From Viridibacterium sediminicola (lineage in GTDB: Bacteria; Pseudomonadota; Gammaproteobacteria; Burkholderiales; Rhodocyclaceae): DNA of 64,000 bases. The position numbers and the translations under genes were made by a program. The notes beneath the pieces were generated by a model that worked only from the letters and a program-made list of their open reading frames with translations, searched no databases and was not told the origin of the DNA. Below, piece after piece: positions 1 to 8,156 of the stretch (position 1 is its first letter; each line of letters begins with the position of its first letter). The stretch spans positions 124,001 through 188,000 of the forward strand of contig NZ_JBDIVE010000001.1 in assembly GCF_039631295.1 (NCBI RefSeq), written 5' to 3'.

Positions 1-1611
1 GTATTGAAGATGCTGCTCTGCGGTGGCCTCTGCGCAGCACTCAGCTGGTGGCCTGGCGCCAGCGAACATGCGCTGCTCGAACTGGCGCTGATGCAGACCC
101 TCCTGCTGCTGACCAGCTCGGTGGTACTGGTGGTCTCGCGCCTGGCCTTCCCTGCCCTGCTGATCTCGCTGAGCCTGCCGGTGATCGTGCGCCTGCTGCA
201 ACAGCCTCCCGCGGTCTGGCCCGAGGCCGGCATCGCCTTCATGATCATCGCCATCGTGCTGGCGCTCGCGCACCAGATCATGCATCGCAGCCTGCGCCGC
301 CTGCTGCAGCGCCGCGATGTCCTGATGCAGGAACAGGAGGCGCTGTTCCATGCGGCCTCCGAGGGCATCATGCTGATTCGCGACGAGCGCATCGTCAAAT
401 GCAACTGGCAAGGTGCTGCCATGCTCGGCCTCACGCCCGAAGAAGTCATGCAGACGCGCATCCGCGACTGGCTGCATGATGAGCTGGAATGGTCCAGCTA
501 TGAGCAGGAGATGACGCAGTCTTTTACCCGAGGCGAGCGCTTCAGTTTCATCACCCGACTGCGCAAGCATAACGGCGACAGCTTTTTCGCCGAGCTATCG
601 GCCAGTTCGATTGATCCGGATGGTCGCCAGGCTGGAGTGGTACTGGTCGCCACCGACATCTCGGTGCGTCTGGCCACCGAAGCGGAGTTGCGCAACAGCG
701 AGCGCCGCTTCCGTCGCCTGCTGTCGCTGTCCTCGGACTGGTACTGGGAGCAGGACGAACAGTTCCGCTTCACCCAGGTCACCGGCACGCGCCTCGATGC
801 CACCCACGATTCGCTCAGCGCAATCATCGGTCGGACGCGCTGGGAATTCGACACCCCCGGCACCGACGAACAGCGCTGGGCGGCGCACCGCGCCACGCTC
901 GAAGCCCATCTGCCGTTCACTGACTTCATCTACCAGATGCGTACCGGCGAGGGCAAACTGGTCTGGTTCTCGATCACCGGCCACCCGATGTACGACGAGC
1001 TGGGCAACTTCTGCGGCTATCACGGCGTGGGCATGGATATCACCGAGCGCATCGCGCACCAGGAGCGCTACCACCACCTGGCGCATCACGACACGCTCAC
1101 CGGCCTGCCCAACCGCCGCCTGCTATTCGACCGACTCGAACAAGCGACCGCGTACGCACGCCGCAACCAGCAGATCGTGGCGATACTGATGCTGGACCTG
1201 GATGGCTTCAAGGCGATCAATGACAGCGACGGCCATGAGGCCGGCGACCAGGTGCTGATCGCCGTCGCCGATCGCCTGCGCTCACAGATTCGCGAAAGCG
1301 ACACGCTATGTCGCATGGGTGGCGATGAGTTTGTCATTTTGCTGCCCGAAGTGGCCAATGCCAACGCGGCCGAGCTGGTCGCCCACAAGATCATCATCGC
1401 GCTCGGCATCCCCTTCGACATCGACCGCAAGCGCTACAAGGTGGGCACCAGCATCGGGATCTCGCTCTACCCCACACATACCGAGGACGCCGAGAAACTG
1501 CTCGGCATGGCCGATGCGGCGATGTATCAAGCCAAGCAAGCCGGCGGCAACCAGTACTGCTTCGCCCAGCTCGGTGACCAAGGGCTGCTGCCGCTGGATA
1601 CGCCGGCCTAA
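1..1611 (+). CDS. PAS-GGDEF membrane diguanylate cyclase, 5' end outside window
   Basis: Probable cyclic-di-GMP synthase. The reading frame is open to the first base, so the true start is probably upstream; numbering here is from the TTG at 4. Residues 1 to about 95 are hydrophobic with several membrane segments. Two PAS-like sensor domains follow (about 105-225 and 235-350), then a GGDEF domain. The active-site GGDEF is intact at residues 439-443. An inhibitory I-site RxxD (RESD, 430-433) lies five residues before it, so product inhibition by c-di-GMP is likely. There is no EAL domain, so no phosphodiesterase activity is expected. The signal sensed cannot be told from sequence. The gene ends just before a hairpin that serves the opposite strand. 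Confidence 0.9.
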   Translation, partial: VLKMLLCGGLCAALSWWPGASEHALLELALMQTLLLLTSSVVLVVSRLAFPALLISLSLPVIVRLLQQPPAVWPEAGIAFMIIAIVLALAHQIMHRSLRRLLQRRDVLMQEQEALFHAASEGIMLIRDERIVKCNWQGAAMLGLTPEEVMQTRIRDWLHDELEWSSYEQEMTQSFTRGERFSFITRLRKHNGDSFFAELSASSIDPDGRQAGVVLVATDISVRLATEAELRNSERRFRRLLSLSSDWYWEQDEQFRFTQVTGTRLDATHDSLSAIIGRTRWEFDTPGTDEQRWAAHRATLEAHLPFTDFIYQMRTGEGKLVWFSITGHPMYDELGNFCGYHGVGMDITERIAHQERYHHLAHHDTLTGLPNRRLLFDRLEQATAYARRNQQIVAILMLDLDGFKAINDSDGHEAGDQVLIAVADRLRSQIRESDTLCRMGGDEFVILLPEVANANAAELVAHKIIIALGIPFDIDRKRYKVGTSIGISLYPTHTEDAEKLLGMADAAMYQAKQAGGNQYCFAQLGDQGLLPLDTPA

Positions 1612-1632
1612 AACCACAACCGCAGCAACAAA

Positions 1633-1666
1633 AACGCCCCGTGCATCGCAAGGATGCCGGGGCGTT
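1633..1666 (-). terminator. Rho-independent terminator at the 3' end of the amidase remnant
   Basis: An 8-bp perfect stem (AACGCCCC at 1633-1640, GGGGCGTT at 1659-1666) is followed on the minus strand by a T-rich run. It lies just beyond the amidase remnant's stop codon and may also end transcription of the diguanylate cyclase gene from the other side. Confidence 0.7.
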
Positions 1667-1686
1667 GCGTCCAGCCGAGAGGCTGC

Positions 1687-2292
1687 TTACTTCTTAGCCA
1701 GCTCAGGCGCCAATGGGCTGGTCACCCGTGCCGATGTCGTCTTCTGCCAGCCGTAAGCGAGCTTGAACAAGGTCGGCTCGGCAAAAGCACGGCCGAGCAT
1801 TTCCATACCAACCGGCTCGACCGAGCTGGCGGCATCGGTGGCTTTGACGAAGCCGGCAGGAATCGCCAGCGCCGGAAAACCGGTGAAGGGACTCATGCGA
1901 TTATTGCTCCCCGAATTCACGCTCGTGCCGTTGAAGCCCTGCAGCACCGGATAGACCAGCACATCGTATGCGGCACCTTTGCTCACCCCAGTCGTGAAAT
2001 CCACGTTATCCAGCGCCGCCTTGACGCGCGGAATGACATATTCATCACGCGGAATGAGGTTCTTCTGGTAGGTCGCGTTGGCCTCCTTGTTGGTGCCATT
2101 GGTGACATAGTTGTTGAAGTTGCTGACCCGCGTCGGCTCCAGCGTCGCCATCCCGGCCGCAACCTCCTCGGTGGTACGCGGATGCTTATCCACAGCAGAT
2201 GGCCAGGACGCCAGGTAGTCGGTCAAATCATCGCGGAACTCATAGCTCGACAAGCTTGCATAGGTGCTCAGAATCGTCGTGCGATCGGCCGC
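1687..2292 (-). pseudogene. C-terminal remnant of an amidase-signature-family hydrolase
   Basis: The reading frame encodes only the last third of an amidase-signature enzyme. Visible family features are the YEFRDDLTDYLA segment, a DVLVYPVL strand and the terminal block with MSPFTGFPALAIPAGF and VGMEMLGRAF. The catalytic core (Lys-cisSer-Ser and the GGSS-type signature), which normally lies 200 or more residues upstream, is absent. Homology fades near position 2290, where the opposite-strand ankyrin gene begins. The frame continues to 2406, but those residues do not look amidase-like. The stop codon and terminator are intact. The simplest reading is a 5' deletion that joined the amidase tail to the ankyrin gene. 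A catalytically active product is very unlikely. Confidence 0.75.
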
Positions 2293-2847
2293 TTGCCCCG
2301 ACGCCTGCTTCACCTCGCCCTGCTGATGCTCCTCAGCGCTCATGTCCACGCCGCCCCCGCGCTTCGCAAAGGGGTCGATCAGGGCGCCTGGCAAGCGGCC
2401 ATCCATAGCGCCGATCTCCCCCGCGTGCAGCGCCTGCTGCGTCTTGGCACACCGGTCGACACCCGCGACCGCCTCGGCAGCAGCGCCCTGATGCAGGCGA
2501 GCGCCATGGCCAAGCCTTTGTTAGCACTGGAACTTCTGAACGCAGGCGCCGATCTCTACGCCACCGATCTGCGTGGCAAGCCGGTGGTTGCCTATGCCGT
2601 CGAAGCAAACAGCTGCGAAATTCTGGAGCAGCTTATCCAGCATGGTCTGGTCGTAGACCGCAGCTATGCGGACGGCTACACGGCCCTGATGTGGGCAGCG
2701 CAAAACGGGCGTTACCAGGCGCTGCAATGCCTGCTCAAGCACGGCGCGCAGAAGGAATTGCGCAACGCAGCGGGCTTCACAGCGCTCGATCTGGCCCACC
2801 AGGCACGACAAGGTGATGTGATTGCCCTGCTGCAAGACGCCTCATGA
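2293..2847 (+). CDS. Secreted or periplasmic ankyrin-repeat protein
   Basis: From the TTG at 2293 the product is 184 residues. It starts with a good signal peptide: a PRR n-region, a Leu/Ala-rich core and a likely cleavage site after HVHA. The rest is about four ankyrin repeats (DLPRVQRLL, ALELLNAGADLYATD, LEQLIQHG and TALMWAAQNGRYQALQCLLKHGA segments). Ankyrin repeats mediate protein contacts; the partner is unknown. No Shine-Dalgarno sequence is visible before TTG 2293 or the alternative ATG 2326, so the start is uncertain. The frame is open much further upstream, but that part is antisense to the amidase remnant and is probably not translated. The gene meets the remnant head to head, so its own 5' region may have been rearranged. 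Confidence 0.6.
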   Translation: MPRRLLHLALLMLLSAHVHAAPALRKGVDQGAWQAAIHSADLPRVQRLLRLGTPVDTRDRLGSSALMQASAMAKPLLALELLNAGADLYATDLRGKPVVAYAVEANSCEILEQLIQHGLVVDRSYADGYTALMWAAQNGRYQALQCLLKHGAQKELRNAAGFTALDLAHQARQGDVIALLQDAS

Positions 2848-2976
2848 ACGCCTGCTGGCGGCAGCCGGGCGCTCAGAGCGCCAGGGATCAAGCCCATTCC
2901 CGTGCAAAGAACGCCGAAGATTGGGTTAAGCCTGGTTAATTTGGTGCATCAGCCGGGTGGCGCGCCGGAAAACAAA

Positions 2977-2999
2977 AACCCCCGCACGCGGCGGGGGTT
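2977..2999 (-). terminator. Rho-independent terminator after ychF
   Basis: A 9-bp perfect stem (AACCCCCGC at 2977-2985, GCGGGGGTT at 2991-2999) with a 5-base loop is followed on the minus strand by TTTTGTTTT. It closes the leftward operon. The region 2848-2976 between the ankyrin gene and this hairpin shows nothing recognisable. Confidence 0.85.
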
Positions 3000-3018
3000 G
3001 GAAGGAAGCGGGTAAAGC

Positions 3019-4110
3019 TCAGACGTTGAACAGGAAGTTCAACACATCGCCGTCCTTGACCACGTAGTCCTTGCCTTCGGCGCGCATCTTGCCGGCCTCT
3101 TTGGCGCCCTGCTCACCCTTGTACTGGATGAAATCATCGAAAGCGATGGTTTGCGCGCGGATGAAGCCCTTCTCGAAATCGGTGTGGATCACGCCGGCCG
3201 CTTGCGGTGCGGTGTCGCCCTTGTGGATGGTCCAGGCACGCACTTCCTTCACACCCGCCGTGAAATAAGTCTGCAGGCCGAGCAGGTCGTAACCGGCGCG
3301 GATCAGGCGGTTGAGGCCCGGCTCGGAGAGGCCCAGATCAGCAAGGAAGGCCAGCTTGTCTTCGTCGTCCAGATCAGCGAGTTCCTGTTCGATCTTGGCG
3401 CACAGCGCGACGACCGGCGCGCCTTCCTTGGCGGCGTGCTCGCGCAGGCGATCGAGGTGCGGGTTGTTCTCGAAACCGTCCTCCATCACATTGCCCACGT
3501 ACATCGCCGGCTTGAGCGTCATCAGGCACAGCGGCTTGAGCAGCAGCTTGTCGTCGTCGGAGAGCTTGAGGGTGCGCGCCGGCTGACCTTCGTTCAGGTG
3601 CGGCAGCATGCCTTCGAGCAGGGCGACGAGCTTCTGCGCTTCCTTGTCGCCGGACTTGGCTTTCTTGTTCTCGCGCTGGATCGCCTTTTCCACCGCACTC
3701 ATGTCGGCCAGGGCCAGCTCGGTGAGAATGGTTTCGATGTCGGCCAGCGGATCGACCTTGCCGGAGACGTGCACGACATTGTCGTCATCGAAACAGCGCA
3801 CCACGTTCACGATGGCATCCGTCTCGCGGATATTGGCGAGGAACTGGTTGCCCAGACCTTCGCCCTTGGAAGCGCCTGCCACCAGACCGGCGATATCGAC
3901 GAATTCGACGATGGCCGGCTGCATCTTCTGCGGCTTGACGATCTCCGCCAGCTGCTGCATGCGCGCATCGGGCACTTCGACGATGCCGACATTCGGCTCG
4001 ATGGTACAGAAGGGGTAGTTCTCGGCCGCGATGCCCGACTTGGTCAGCGCGTTGAACAGGGTGGACTTGCCCACGTTGGGCAAACCGACGATGCCGCATT
4101 TGAGGCTCAT
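3019..4110 (-). CDS. ychF: YchF/Ola1-family redox- and ribosome-associated ATPase
   Basis: 363-residue member of the YchF/Ola1 subfamily of Obg-like P-loop NTPases. The family binds the ribosome, prefers ATP over GTP, and is known as a negative regulator of oxidative-stress defence. The P-loop GLPNVGKST is at residues 9-17, followed by the DIAGLVAGASKGEGLGNQFL switch region. The C-terminal TGS domain (from about residue 280, containing GLQTYFTAGVKEVRAWTIHKG) is complete, and the length is normal. The start is the ATG at 4110. An in-frame upstream ATG exists but lies inside pth and has no homology. The ATG overlaps the pth stop as ATGA, so the two are translationally coupled. This is the last gene of the rplY-pth-ychF run. 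Confidence 0.96.
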   Translation of the reverse strand: MSLKCGIVGLPNVGKSTLFNALTKSGIAAENYPFCTIEPNVGIVEVPDARMQQLAEIVKPQKMQPAIVEFVDIAGLVAGASKGEGLGNQFLANIRETDAIVNVVRCFDDDNVVHVSGKVDPLADIETILTELALADMSAVEKAIQRENKKAKSGDKEAQKLVALLEGMLPHLNEGQPARTLKLSDDDKLLLKPLCLMTLKPAMYVGNVMEDGFENNPHLDRLREHAAKEGAPVVALCAKIEQELADLDDEDKLAFLADLGLSEPGLNRLIRAGYDLLGLQTYFTAGVKEVRAWTIHKGDTAPQAAGVIHTDFEKGFIRAQTIAFDDFIQYKGEQGAKEAGKMRAEGKDYVVKDGDVLNFLFNV

Positions 4111-4709
4111 GATGCTTTCTCGCTTTTCGGCGCCGCAGGGCGCACGTTGATGGTACGGGTGGCCGCTTCCCACTCGCCGGCCGCCATTTTCGGCCAGGCC
4201 TGCAAGGCGCGGTCGATGGCGGTGTCGATTTCGCTCTGCTCTTCGCGCCGCGCGCGGTTGAGCACGTAGTTTGCCACCTGATTCTTGTCGCCGGGATGAC
4301 CGATGCCGATCCGCAGCCGCCAGTAATCCTGAGTGGACAAACGCGCGCTGATGTCCTTGAGGCCGTTGTGGCCGCCCAGACCGCCGCCGAATTTGAGCCG
4401 CAGCTGTCCCGGTGGCAGATCCAGCTCGTCATGAACGACGAGGATCTCATTGGGCAGGATGCGGTAAAAATGCGCCAGCGCCAGCACGGCCTGGCCGGAA
4501 CGGTTCATGAAGGTCTGCGGCAACAGCAGCCAGTGCGGCCCGCTGCGGCCGACCACACCGTGGTATTTCGACTCATGATTGAGCGGCGCACGCAGCATCT
4601 GCGCGAGGCGCTCACAAAACCAAAACCCGGCGTTGTGCCGGGTTTCGGAATATTCGGGCCCGGGGTTACCGAGCCCGACAATCAGCTTGGGCGCTGCAGC
4701 CTGCGTCAT
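4107..4709 (-). CDS. pth: Peptidyl-tRNA hydrolase
   Basis: 200-residue Pth enzyme. It hydrolyses the ester bond of peptidyl-tRNA released from stalled ribosomes and so recycles tRNA. Family motifs are complete: GLGNPGPEY near the N terminus, the catalytic histidine H25 in TRHNAGF, FMNRSGQAV, and VHDELDLPPG with the conserved Asp. The last 15 residues are Pro/Ala/Lys-rich and variable. The start codon overlaps the rplY stop (TGATG) and the stop overlaps the ychF start (ATGA), so all three genes are tightly coupled. Confidence 0.97.
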   Translation of the reverse strand: MTQAAAPKLIVGLGNPGPEYSETRHNAGFWFCERLAQMLRAPLNHESKYHGVVGRSGPHWLLLPQTFMNRSGQAVLALAHFYRILPNEILVVHDELDLPPGQLRLKFGGGLGGHNGLKDISARLSTQDYWRLRIGIGHPGDKNQVANYVLNRARREEQSEIDTAIDRALQAWPKMAAGEWEAATRTINVRPAAPKSEKAS

Positions 4710-5308
4710 CAGGCCGCCGGCGTTGCCTCGGCCTCACCACCACCGCGCACTTGCAGGATGGTTGCAACGACCGGATCGCCTTCACCGTGATGCACGACTT
4801 CCACACCCGCCGGCAGCTTGAGCTGCGAGACATGCACCGAGTGACCCGAAGCCAGATCCTTCAGATCGACTTCGATGAATTCGGGCAGGTTGGCCGGCAG
4901 GCAGCTGATGTCGAGTTCGGTCAGCACGTGCGAAACGATGCCGCCATCGAGCTTCACGCCCGGGCTGACTTCAGCGTTCACGAAGTGCAGCGGCACCTTG
5001 GTGTGCAGCTTCTGGTCAGCGGCGACGCGCTGGAAGTCCAGGTGCAGCACTTGCTGCTTGAACGGGTGCCATTGGGTGGCGCGCAGGATCACGGCTTCCT
5101 TGCTGCCTTCCACATCGGCGGTGACCACCGAGGAGTGGAACTTTTCGTTGCGCAGCAGGTGAAACAGTTCGTTGTGATCAAAGGTCACATTGATAACCGG
5201 TTGGTTACCGCCGTAGATGATGCCGGGAATGCTGCCAGCGCGACGCAGGCGGCGGCTCGCACCCGTACCTTGTTCTTCGCGCTTGGTAGCTGCAAAAGTG
5301 AATGCCAT
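4709..5308 (-). CDS. rplY: 50S ribosomal protein bL25, long (CTC) form
   Basis: 199-residue bL25. The N-terminal domain (about 1-95, with ASRRLRRAGSIPGIIYGG) binds 5S rRNA. The C-terminal beta-rich extension (about 96-185) is the general-stress CTC domain that short E. coli L25 lacks. The tail is Glu/Ala-rich. The start at 5308 is chosen because the sequence MAFTFAATKREEQGTG fits the family and GGAG sits 7 bases before the ATG. A 30-residue upstream extension in frame has no homology. It follows prs and leads pth-ychF. Confidence 0.96.
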   Translation of the reverse strand: MAFTFAATKREEQGTGASRRLRRAGSIPGIIYGGNQPVINVTFDHNELFHLLRNEKFHSSVVTADVEGSKEAVILRATQWHPFKQQVLHLDFQRVAADQKLHTKVPLHFVNAEVSPGVKLDGGIVSHVLTELDISCLPANLPEFIEVDLKDLASGHSVHVSQLKLPAGVEVVHHGEGDPVVATILQVRGGGEAEATPAA

Positions 5309-5509
5309 GTCAATCTCCAGATAATCGGTGACGCCCGCGACCAGACTGCCACCACACAAAAAGGGCCACGCCGACGGCGCGACCCTGAAACTTGTCAACC
5401 ACTACCACCGACCGTGCCCGCTCTAGCAAGAGCGTGGTGCGCCGGGAGTAAAACCTAAGCGGATTTACTGCCGGGCAGCCCCAAGGAAAATCCGCAACCC
5501 CCTCGGGGT

Positions 5510-5530
5510 GGTGCGCCGGTCAGGCGCACC
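5510..5530 (-). other. Hairpin between prs and rplY
   Basis: Perfect 8-bp stem (GGTGCGCC at 5510-5517, GGCGCACC at 5523-5530) with a 5-base loop, just after the prs stop. It has no U-tract, so it may be a processing or 3'-stabilising structure rather than a terminator. The remaining intergenic sequence (5309-5509) also holds a small CGCTCT-AGCA-AGAGCG hairpin. It probably contains the rplY promoter or leader, but I cannot place a convincing -35/-10 pair. Confidence 0.45.
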
Positions 5531-5543
5531 GGGGGCACTACAA

Positions 5544-6500
5544 TCACTCATCCATGAACAAGGACGAAACCGACTCTTCGTTGCTGATCCGCAGCATCGT
5601 GTCCGCCATCAGCGAACCAATCGACACCTGTTTGATCTTGCCCGTCGCACGCGCATCGTCACGCAGCGGAATGGTGTCAGTCACCACCAGCTGATCCAGT
5701 TCGGAGTCAGCAATACGGCTCACCGCTGCGCCCGACAGCACCGCGTGGGTGATGTAGGACACCACACGTGCAGCCCCCTGTTCCTTGAGCGCCTGGGCCG
5801 CCTTGCACAGCGTACCGGCGGTATCCACGATGTCATCGACGATCACACAGGTACGGCCTTCGACGTCACCGATGATATTCATCACTTCCGAGACATTGGC
5901 CTTCGGACGACGCTTGTCGATGATCGCCAGATCGGTTTCAAGCTGCTTGGCGACGGCACGCGCACGCACCACACCGCCCACGTCCGGCGACACCACGAGC
6001 AGGTTTTCGGCCTGTTCGTTCTTGCGCAGCGCATCGAGCAACAAAGGCGTGGCGTAGATGTTGTCGACCGGAATGTCGAAGAAGCCCTGAATCTGGTCAG
6101 CGTGCAGATCAACCGTCAGCACGCGCTGCACGCCCACAGCCTGCAGCATGTTGGCCACCACCTTGGCGGTGATCGGCACACGCGCCGAGCGCGGGCGGCG
6201 ATCCTGGCGGGCATAGCCGAAATACGGGATGGCTGCAGTGATGCGCCCGGCCGACGAACGCTTGAGCGCGTCGACCATGATCATCAGTTCCATCAGATTG
6301 TCATTGGTCGGCACGCAAGTCGGTTGCAGCACGAACACATCCTTGCCGCGCACATTGTCGAGAATCTCGACATTGACTTCGCCATCCGAGAAGCGACCCA
6401 CGGTCGCAGAACCGATGGACATGCCCAGACGCTTGACAACGTCTGCCGCCAATTTAGGGTTGGCGTTGCCGGTAAAGACCATCAAGCTGCCGTAAGCCAT
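5544..6500 (-). CDS. prs: Ribose-phosphate pyrophosphokinase (PRPP synthase)
   Basis: 318-residue class I PRPP synthetase. It makes 5-phosphoribosyl-1-pyrophosphate from ribose-5-phosphate and ATP for purine, pyrimidine, NAD, His and Trp synthesis. It has the ATP-binding RQDRR stretch, the PRPP signature CVIVDDIVDTAGTL, and the N-terminal VFTGNANPKLA strand that forms the subunit interface. The ATG at 6500 (MAYGSLMVFTGN) has GAGG 6 bases upstream. The in-frame extension to 6548 lacks homology. It sits directly downstream of tRNA-Gln, the usual betaproteobacterial order. Confidence 0.97.
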   Translation of the reverse strand: MAYGSLMVFTGNANPKLAADVVKRLGMSIGSATVGRFSDGEVNVEILDNVRGKDVFVLQPTCVPTNDNLMELMIMVDALKRSSAGRITAAIPYFGYARQDRRPRSARVPITAKVVANMLQAVGVQRVLTVDLHADQIQGFFDIPVDNIYATPLLLDALRKNEQAENLLVVSPDVGGVVRARAVAKQLETDLAIIDKRRPKANVSEVMNIIGDVEGRTCVIVDDIVDTAGTLCKAAQALKEQGAARVVSYITHAVLSGAAVSRIADSELDQLVVTDTIPLRDDARATGKIKQVSIGSLMADTMLRISNEESVSSLFMDE

Positions 6501-6555
6501 GCAAACCTCATGACAAGTAATCCACCGGCTAAGCTGCGCCGGCTGCATAAAGCAC

Positions 6556-6585
6556 TCGGGCAGACCGCCAAAACGGTCTGCCCGA
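6556..6585 (-). other. 12-bp perfect hairpin between tRNA-Gln and prs
   Basis: TCGGGCAGACCG (6556-6567) pairs perfectly with CGGTCTGCCCGA (6574-6585) around a 6-base loop. It lies 5 bases beyond the tRNA 3' end. The minus-strand sequence after it (GTGCTTTATGC) is only weakly T-rich. It could be a partial terminator or a tRNA 3'-processing structure that separates the tRNA from the prs mRNA. Confidence 0.55.
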
Positions 6586-6590
6586 TCATC

Positions 6591-6666
6591 TGGCTGGGGA
6601 AGAAGGACTCGAACCTTCGAATGCCGGAATCAAAATCCGGTGCCTTGCCAACTTGGCGACTCCCCA
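6591..6666 (-). tRNA. tRNA-Gln (anticodon TTG), CCA encoded
   Basis: A 76-base tRNA with a 7-bp acceptor stem (TGGGGAG with CTTCCCC-A, including one G-U type pair). The anticodon loop ATTTTGATT carries TTG, the T-loop is GGTTCGAGTCC, and the 3' CCA is in the DNA. It lies between ispE and prs on the same strand, a position conserved in many betaproteobacteria. Confidence 0.95.
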
Positions 6667-6687
6667 AAAACTTTTCAAACAACTACT

Positions 6688-7578
6688 TCAAGCTGCGGCC
6701 CAGTCATGCAGCGGATGAACATCCAGCGCCGCTGCCGACCAGACCCGCCACGCGCTGTTTTGCGCGGCGATGAATTCTTTGACCTCTTCTACAACCTGTC
6801 TGGCACGGTCCGGGCCATCCAGTGAAACAAAGACGCAAGCACCCGATCCGCTCATGCGCGCCGCACCAAACTGCTGCAGCACTTGCACCGCCTGCGCCAC
6901 TTGCGGATACAGCCTGCAAGCCACGCTTTCTAGATCATTTCTGGCGTCGTTTTCGAAGCGCTTGATTATGTCCAGCGCCGGAAAGCCCGAGATTATGATC
7001 ATTTCGCTGTCCCGAGTCAAACCCTTATCGCGAAAAATTTCTGGAGTCGGGACATGAACCCCCGGCTCCACCACCACATACCAGGCTGGCGGCAGGCTCA
7101 GAGCCTGCAATTGCTCGCCCACGCCGGTGGCCATCGCGGTACGTCCGTAGATGAAAAACGGCACATCCGCGCCCAGCGACAAGGCCCAATCCTGCAGGGT
7201 CTGGCGCGGCACATCGAGCTGCCACAGGCGGTTGAGCGCAAGCATCACGGTCGCGGCATCCGAGCTACCACCGCCCAGCCCGCCGCCCATCGGCAAGCGC
7301 TTGTCGACGCGGATCTCGGCGCCAAGCCGGCAGCCGGTTTTCTCCTGCAACAAGCGTGCGGCGCGGATCGCCAGATCCTGCTCGGCCGGCACGCCCGCCA
7401 CCTCGTTGAGGCGCAGAATGCTGCCATCATCGCGCACGCGCAGCGCCACGCGGTCGCCGTGATCGAGCATACGGAATGCCGTCTGCAAACAGTGGTAACC
7501 ATCGGCACGACGCCCGGTGACGTGGAGGAAAAGATTGATCTTGGCGGGCGCCAGACACTCAACAAATTCATCACTCAT
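6688..7578 (-). CDS. ispE: 4-diphosphocytidyl-2-C-methyl-D-erythritol kinase
   Basis: 296-residue GHMP kinase of the non-mevalonate isoprenoid pathway. It phosphorylates the 2-hydroxyl of CDP-methylerythritol with ATP. The substrate-binding Lys is in PAKINLFLHV (residues 11-20). The glycine-rich ATP loop PMGGGLGGGSSDAA is at 96-109. The C-terminal GHMP motif (ARMSGSGACVFVSL) is present. Normal length. It begins 8 bases after the lolB stop, so the two are probably one transcript. ispE lies next to lolB and prs in most beta- and gammaproteobacteria. Confidence 0.96.
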   Translation of the reverse strand: MSDEFVECLAPAKINLFLHVTGRRADGYHCLQTAFRMLDHGDRVALRVRDDGSILRLNEVAGVPAEQDLAIRAARLLQEKTGCRLGAEIRVDKRLPMGGGLGGGSSDAATVMLALNRLWQLDVPRQTLQDWALSLGADVPFFIYGRTAMATGVGEQLQALSLPPAWYVVVEPGVHVPTPEIFRDKGLTRDSEMIIISGFPALDIIKRFENDARNDLESVACRLYPQVAQAVQVLQQFGAARMSGSGACVFVSLDGPDRARQVVEEVKEFIAAQNSAWRVWSAAALDVHPLHDWAAA

Positions 7579-7586
7579 ATCAGAAC

Positions 7587-8156
7587 TCAGAACTGCCAGC
7601 TTTCAATGGCCAGACGGATGCGCAGCGCGCCACGCTCGATTTCGAGCTGTGCCGGCAAGGCATTCGCCTGCTCGTTTTCATAGGCCAGGATGCGTACGGT
7701 CCAGCCTGCTTCCTGCGCGCCCAGCATGCGCCCTTGGGCATCAAGCTGCAGCGCCGCTCCGGGCGCCGCACGCCCGGTCACCCACAGGGCGAGCGCGTCG
7801 ATCGGCACCGGATCATGGGTCAGCCGGGCGATCAGCGCATCGGCCGAATAGGCCTCGACGCGCTCACCATCGGCGCTCAGCCAGCGCGCGCCCTGCGCAT
7901 CGCGCTGCAGCTCGGCCAGCTGCATGCCAAGCATGTTGGCGAAGCTGATCGTGTCGCGGCCTTCACTGTGCTCCCAGGACAGATGCACGCTGTCGGCACG
8001 CGAGCCCTGGCGGATCACCGCACGCCCTTCAAGGACGAAGCTGGCAAGCGCGTCACGCGGCGGGCGCGGCGTGATGTCCTGACGCAAGCCTGTGGCCGCA
8101 CAGCCCGCCAGCAGCACAGCGCTGCCCTGCGCAAGAAACGCACGTCGCGCGCTCAT
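7587..8156 (-). CDS. lolB: Outer-membrane lipoprotein receptor LolB
   Basis: 189-residue lipoprotein. LolB accepts lipoproteins from periplasmic LolA and inserts them into the outer membrane. The signal peptide MSARRAFLAQGSAVLLAGC ends in the lipobox LAGC, so Cys19 is the lipidated residue. Position +2 is Ala, consistent with outer-membrane sorting. The rest fits the half-barrel LolB fold (FVLEGRAVIRQGSRADSVHLSWEH near the start; the tail forms antiparallel strands). Divergent sequence is normal for this family. The start overlaps the upstream TPR gene's stop (ATGA), and ispE follows closely. Confidence 0.85.
   Translation of the reverse strand: MSARRAFLAQGSAVLLAGCAATGLRQDITPRPPRDALASFVLEGRAVIRQGSRADSVHLSWEHSEGRDTISFANMLGMQLAELQRDAQGARWLSADGERVEAYSADALIARLTHDPVPIDALALWVTGRAAPGAALQLDAQGRMLGAQEAGWTVRILAYENEQANALPAQLEIERGALRIRLAIESWQF

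Noticed and set aside
1654..2292. Extension of the ankyrin frame upstream to 1654
   Set aside because: It is antisense to the amidase remnant. A convincing signal peptide begins at 2293, so translation from 1654 is unlikely.
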